Shown in pieces: positions 5,705-8,067 of a stretch of 8,067 bases of DNA (position 1 is its first letter; each line of letters begins with the position of its first letter). The notes beneath the pieces are model-generated. The model saw only the letters and a program-made list of their open reading frames with translations. It did not search any database and was not told the origin of the DNA. The translations under genes were made by a program, and so were the position numbers. Source of the stretch: Eubacterium sp. GTDB taxonomy: Bacteria > Bacillota > Clostridia > Oscillospirales > Acutalibacteraceae. The DNA is taken from positions 1 through 8,067 of the forward strand of contig JAFYGD010000245.1 in the NCBI GenBank assembly GCA_017543415.1, in the 5' to 3' direction.

Positions 5705-6646
5705 ATGAATTTATCGCTTATTATTCCCTGTTATAACGAAGAGGGGAACGTTAAAAAATTTTATGAGGAAACCGAAAAGGCTTTTTCGCAAAGCGGCGTA
5801 AAGCTTGAGTATGTTTTTGTTAACGACGGAAGCACCGATAAAACGGGCGAAATGCTCGGAGAGCTTTTCAGAACGGAGTATTCAAGCAATATTACGGTGG
5901 TTACTTTTTCGCGTAACTTCGGCAAGGAGGCTGCAATTTACGCAGGGCTTCAGCATGCTGACGGCGACTTTATGTGCGTTATTGACGCAGACCTTCAGCA
6001 GCAGCCGTCGGTTGCGCTTGAAATGTATAAAACAATAACTGCAAATCCCGATATTGACTGCGTTTGCGCTTATCAGAATACGAGGAGCGAAGGCAGGGGA
6101 ATGAGCGCAGTTAAATCCGCCTTTTACCGTATTATAAACAAAATGGCGGAAATTGAGTTTAAGGACGGCGCAAGCGACTTCCGCCTTTTCAATAATAAGG
6201 TGCGAGACGCTGTGCTTTCCCTCGGCGAATACCACCGCTTTTCAAAGGGTATTTTCAGCTGGGTAGGCTTTAACGTTCACTATATGGAATACAAGGCCGA
6301 GGAGCGCAACAGCGGTAAAACGAAGTGGAGCTTCGGCAAGCTGTTAAAATATGCGTTTTCGGGCATTATCGCCTTTTCAACCGCACCGCTAAAGCTTTCA
6401 ATTTATATCGGAAGCGCCGCAACCGCATTTTCGGTAATTTATCTTATTATTACGGTAATAAGAAAGCTTACCTCCCATATCAATGTTGACGGCTTTACGC
6501 AGCTTGTAATCCTGATAAGCTTTTTCAGCGGCGTGCTTCTGTTTACGGTGGGAATTATCGGCGAATATATTGCTAAAATATATCAGCAGGTCAAAAACCG
6601 CCCGATTTACATCGCAAAAGACATCCAGAAACGAAACGACAGGTGA
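5705..6646 (+). CDS. GT2 glycosyltransferase, polyprenyl-phosphate sugar transferase type (GtrB/DPM1-like)
   Basis: Predicted membrane-bound family 2 glycosyltransferase of 313 residues that probably transfers a sugar from a nucleotide donor to a polyprenyl phosphate on the cytoplasmic face, as GtrB-type enzymes do. The N-terminal GT-A domain (about 1-220) shows LIIPCYNEEGN (5-15), FVNDGSTDKT (38-47), FSRNFGKEAAI (68-78) and the metal-binding DAD at 95-97. Further family signatures are SDFRLFN (157-163), HRFSKGIFSWVGF (177-189) and the RNSGKTKWS segment (201-209). Two membrane segments follow (about 232-252 and 265-290) with a short basic tail, the normal architecture of this subfamily. The motif after the metal site reads DLQQQP instead of the common DLQDPP. 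The start is supported by GGAG at 5693-5696, 8 bases upstream, and by the promoter. Composition resembles the genes to the left rather than the AT-rich genes that follow. Sugar and final acceptor are not predictable. Confidence 0.9.
   Translation: MNLSLIIPCYNEEGNVKKFYEETEKAFSQSGVKLEYVFVNDGSTDKTGEMLGELFRTEYSSNITVVTFSRNFGKEAAIYAGLQHADGDFMCVIDADLQQQPSVALEMYKTITANPDIDCVCAYQNTRSEGRGMSAVKSAFYRIINKMAEIEFKDGASDFRLFNNKVRDAVLSLGEYHRFSKGIFSWVGFNVHYMEYKAEERNSGKTKWSFGKLLKYAFSGIIAFSTAPLKLSIYIGSAATAFSVIYLIITVIRKLTSHINVDGFTQLVILISFFSGVLLFTVGIIGEYIAKIYQQVKNRPIYIAKDIQKRNDR
6641..6646 (+). promoter_or_regulatory. Ribosome binding site of the GT8 gene, within the end of the GT2 gene
   Basis: AGGTGA at 6641-6646 lies 4 bases before the ATG at 6651 and contains the TGA of the GT2 gene. 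It supports ATG 6651 as the start of the GT8 gene and suggests that the two genes are translated from one message. Confidence 0.65.
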
Positions 6647-6650
6647 AAAT

Positions 6651-7661
6651 ATGGACGTTTTATATCAGTGTAGTGATAAATATGCACCTTACTGTGGAAT
6701 ATCGGTTACTTCTCTGTTTGAAAACAACAAGAATGCTGAAAACATTAATGTATTTATTCTTGATGATTGTATTTCCGAAATTAATAAATCAAAATTTAAA
6801 CTTTTAGAGGAAAAGTATAAGAGGAATATTTGTTTTATCTCTACAGAGCCGATTGTTGAAAAACTTAAGCAGCTTGGAATACCCTCCTACCGAGGTTCGT
6901 ACACAACTTATTTAAAAATGTTTGCAGAGGAATACATACCCGACTATGTAGAACGGTTGCTATATATTGATAGTGATACAATAGTTAACGGAAATCTTGA
7001 AGAACTATTTGCTATTAATATGTTTGACAAGCCGTTAGCAATGGCTTATGATTCTTTGGTAACTAGTTATAAAGAAACGGTTGGAATAAAAAACGAATCA
7101 GCTTATTATAATGCAGGTGTCATTCTTTTTAATATAAGCAATTGGAAGAAACAGTTGAGGTCTAATCAAATTGTAAATCATACTACTAATAAACGAGCTC
7201 ATTACGCAGCAGCTGACCAGGATTTGATAAATGTTGTTATAGGAAAAGATATTCTTCCTATTTCTGCAAAATATAATTTTGAGCCTGCTTATCAAATGTT
7301 TAGTATTGATAAATACCTGAAAGTTTTTAACAATCCGGTGTTTTATACAGAGGAACAATTGATTGAAGCAAAAAAAGACGTGAGAATATATCACTTTTTC
7401 AGAGTTATGGGAGAATTTCCGTGGCATAAAAATAATCTGCACCCGTTTAATGATGTTTTTGATAAGTATTTACACATTTCTCCGTGGTATGATTACGAAA
7501 AAGCATTATCCAATTCCCCAATGATTTTTAAATGCGAAAAAGTTGCCTACAAGGTGTTACCGGAGGGTTTATTTATCAGATTATTCAGATTGTCACATGA
7601 ATTATTTATGCGCAAATCAAATAAATTAAGTTTGTCTAGTAAAACCAGCAAAATAATGTGA
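6651..7661 (+). CDS. GT8-family glycosyltransferase
   Basis: Predicted 336-residue retaining glycosyltransferase of family 8 (relatives of LPS alpha-glucosyl/galactosyltransferases and glycogenin), probably adding a hexose from a UDP-sugar to a surface glycan or glycoprotein in the cytoplasm. Motifs in order: VLYQCSDKYAPYCGISVTSL (3-22, nucleotide-binding start), YLKMFAEEYIP (87-97), LLYIDSDTIVNGNLEELF (103-120) with the metal-binding DSD at 107-109, YYNAGVILFN (152-161), DQDLIN (189-194) and HFF...FPWHKNNLHPF (248-265), the usual C-terminal His and Trp region. No signal peptide or membrane segment is seen; a basic C-terminal tail may aid membrane contact. The frame is open further upstream into the GT2 gene, but ATG 6651 starts exactly at the family N terminus and has a ribosome binding site. 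It is noticeably more AT-rich than the genes to its left (16-21 G+C per 60 bases in rows counted, against 28-33 in GT2), which suggests a different origin. Confidence 0.9.
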   Translation: MDVLYQCSDKYAPYCGISVTSLFENNKNAENINVFILDDCISEINKSKFKLLEEKYKRNICFISTEPIVEKLKQLGIPSYRGSYTTYLKMFAEEYIPDYVERLLYIDSDTIVNGNLEELFAINMFDKPLAMAYDSLVTSYKETVGIKNESAYYNAGVILFNISNWKKQLRSNQIVNHTTNKRAHYAAADQDLINVVIGKDILPISAKYNFEPAYQMFSIDKYLKVFNNPVFYTEEQLIEAKKDVRIYHFFRVMGEFPWHKNNLHPFNDVFDKYLHISPWYDYEKALSNSPMIFKCEKVAYKVLPEGLFIRLFRLSHELFMRKSNKLSLSSKTSKIM

Positions 7662-7668
7662 AAATGTC

Positions 7669-7675
7669 AAGGAGA
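7669..7675 (+). promoter_or_regulatory. Strong ribosome binding site selecting a TTG start
   Basis: AAGGAGA at 7669-7675 is a near-perfect Shine-Dalgarno sequence with GGAG 7 bases before TTG 7682. It selects this TTG over the in-frame ATG at 7664, which has no comparable site upstream and would add six residues before the Rossmann strand. Confidence 0.8.
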
Positions 7676-7681
7676 ACTAAT

Positions 7682-8067
7682 TTGAAAAAATGTCTAGTTA
7701 CCGGCGCTAATGGCTTTTTGGGCAATGCATTAACAAAAAGGCTTGCAGAGCTTCAAATTAATGTTTTAGCAATTGTAAAAAACAAAGAAGGCTTAGTGGA
7801 TTCAAATTACATTAAATATATTGAATTTGATTTGGACAACGTAAAAAAACTACATGAAGCTGTCTCAGATAGAGATATTGACTGTTGTTTTCATTTCGCC
7901 TGGAATGGCTCTGCGGGACCGCTTAGAGCCGATTATTATCATCAACTGAAAAATGTTGAAAACTCTTGCGATTTAATCTCTGAATTAAAAAGAATAAATT
8001 GCAGTAAAATCGTATTTGCAGCAAGTATTATGGAATTTGAGTGTCTGCAAAGTCTTGAATCCGGAAA
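7682..8067 (+). CDS. NAD-dependent epimerase/dehydratase (extended SDR), 3' end outside window
   Basis: The first 128 codons of a nucleotide-sugar epimerase/dehydratase-type protein that continues past the right edge. The N terminus MKKCLVTGANGFLGNALTKR is the first beta strand and the dinucleotide-binding glycine motif GANGFLG (residues 8-14) of a Rossmann fold. Further landmarks are IEFDLDN (about 44-50, the Asp contacting the adenine region), CCFHFAWNG (about 66-74, the strand-4 region, commonly HxA in this family) and KIVFAAS (about 109-115, the strand leading to the catalytic Ser). The YxxxK catalytic pair should lie beyond the window, so activity cannot be judged. These enzymes convert NDP-sugars for surface polysaccharide synthesis, which fits the two glycosyltransferase genes just upstream; the gap to the GT8 gene is 20 bases, so co-transcription is likely. 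It begins with TTG and is AT-rich in most rows, like the GT8 gene. The specific substrate is unknown. Confidence 0.88.
   Translation, partial: MKKCLVTGANGFLGNALTKRLAELQINVLAIVKNKEGLVDSNYIKYIEFDLDNVKKLHEAVSDRDIDCCFHFAWNGSAGPLRADYYHQLKNVENSCDLISELKRINCSKIVFAASIMEFECLQSLESG

Noticed and set aside
5882..6235. Minus-strand open frame of 117 codons opposite the GT2 gene
   Set aside because: It overlaps the conserved catalytic domain of the GT2 protein and has no recognisable features.
6570..6650. Extended N terminus of the GT8 protein inside the GT2 gene
   Set aside because: The upstream stretch is simply open in that frame; the family N terminus begins at ATG 6651, which has its own ribosome binding site.
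1..8067. CRISPR array, tRNA or rRNA genes, insertion sequence or prophage boundary
   Set aside because: No regularly spaced repeats, cloverleaf-like sequence, transposase motif or terminal inverted repeats were seen by eye. The composition change at about 6650 has no visible element at its edge.

Overview
The window looks like a chromosomal segment of a low-to-moderate GC Gram-positive anaerobe, most likely a Clostridia member of the Oscillospiraceae/Ruminococcaceae type. The basis is a YmdB-family phosphodiesterase, a lipobox-bearing solute-binding protein, AGGAG-type ribosome binding sites, a TTG start, U-tract hairpin terminators and the overall protein style. No taxonomic search was possible, so this placement is an inference.

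Layout. (1) 2-571, plus strand: the 3' part of a DUF4097-type repeat protein, closed by a strong hairpin terminator at 578-605. (2) 620-1270, plus: a good promoter and an Xre-type regulator fused to a four-helix membrane domain. (3) 1259-1289: one hairpin that can terminate transcription from both sides and contains the stop codons of both convergent genes. (4) 5584 down to 1288, minus: an apparent three-gene operon, ymdB-like phosphodiesterase, family 5 solute-binding lipoprotein, recG helicase. Its genes overlap by 4 and 1 bases. (5) 5585-5704: a divergent intergenic region with two back-to-back promoters. (6) 5705 to the right edge, plus: a polyprenyl-phosphate-type GT2 glycosyltransferase, a GT8 glycosyltransferase and the first 128 codons of an NAD-dependent epimerase/dehydratase. 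This looks like the start of a cell-surface polysaccharide or glycan-modification cluster that continues beyond the window.

How the genes may work together. The left end looks like a self-contained envelope-associated regulatory region (DUF4097 protein plus membrane-anchored HTH regulator). The middle operon joins housekeeping functions (branched-DNA remodelling by RecG, nucleotide phosphodiester hydrolysis by the YmdB homologue) with an orphan peptide-type binding lipoprotein. The right end builds or decorates a surface glycan. Base composition drops clearly at about position 6650, between the GT2 and GT8 genes, so the glycan cluster may be a variable or acquired segment joined to a core-genome GT2 gene.

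I found no CRISPR array, tRNA or rRNA gene, insertion sequence or riboswitch, and no clearly novel system. The points most worth a second look are the composition break at 6650, the tightly coupled ymdB/SBP/recG arrangement, and the divergent promoter region with a 7-base direct repeat.
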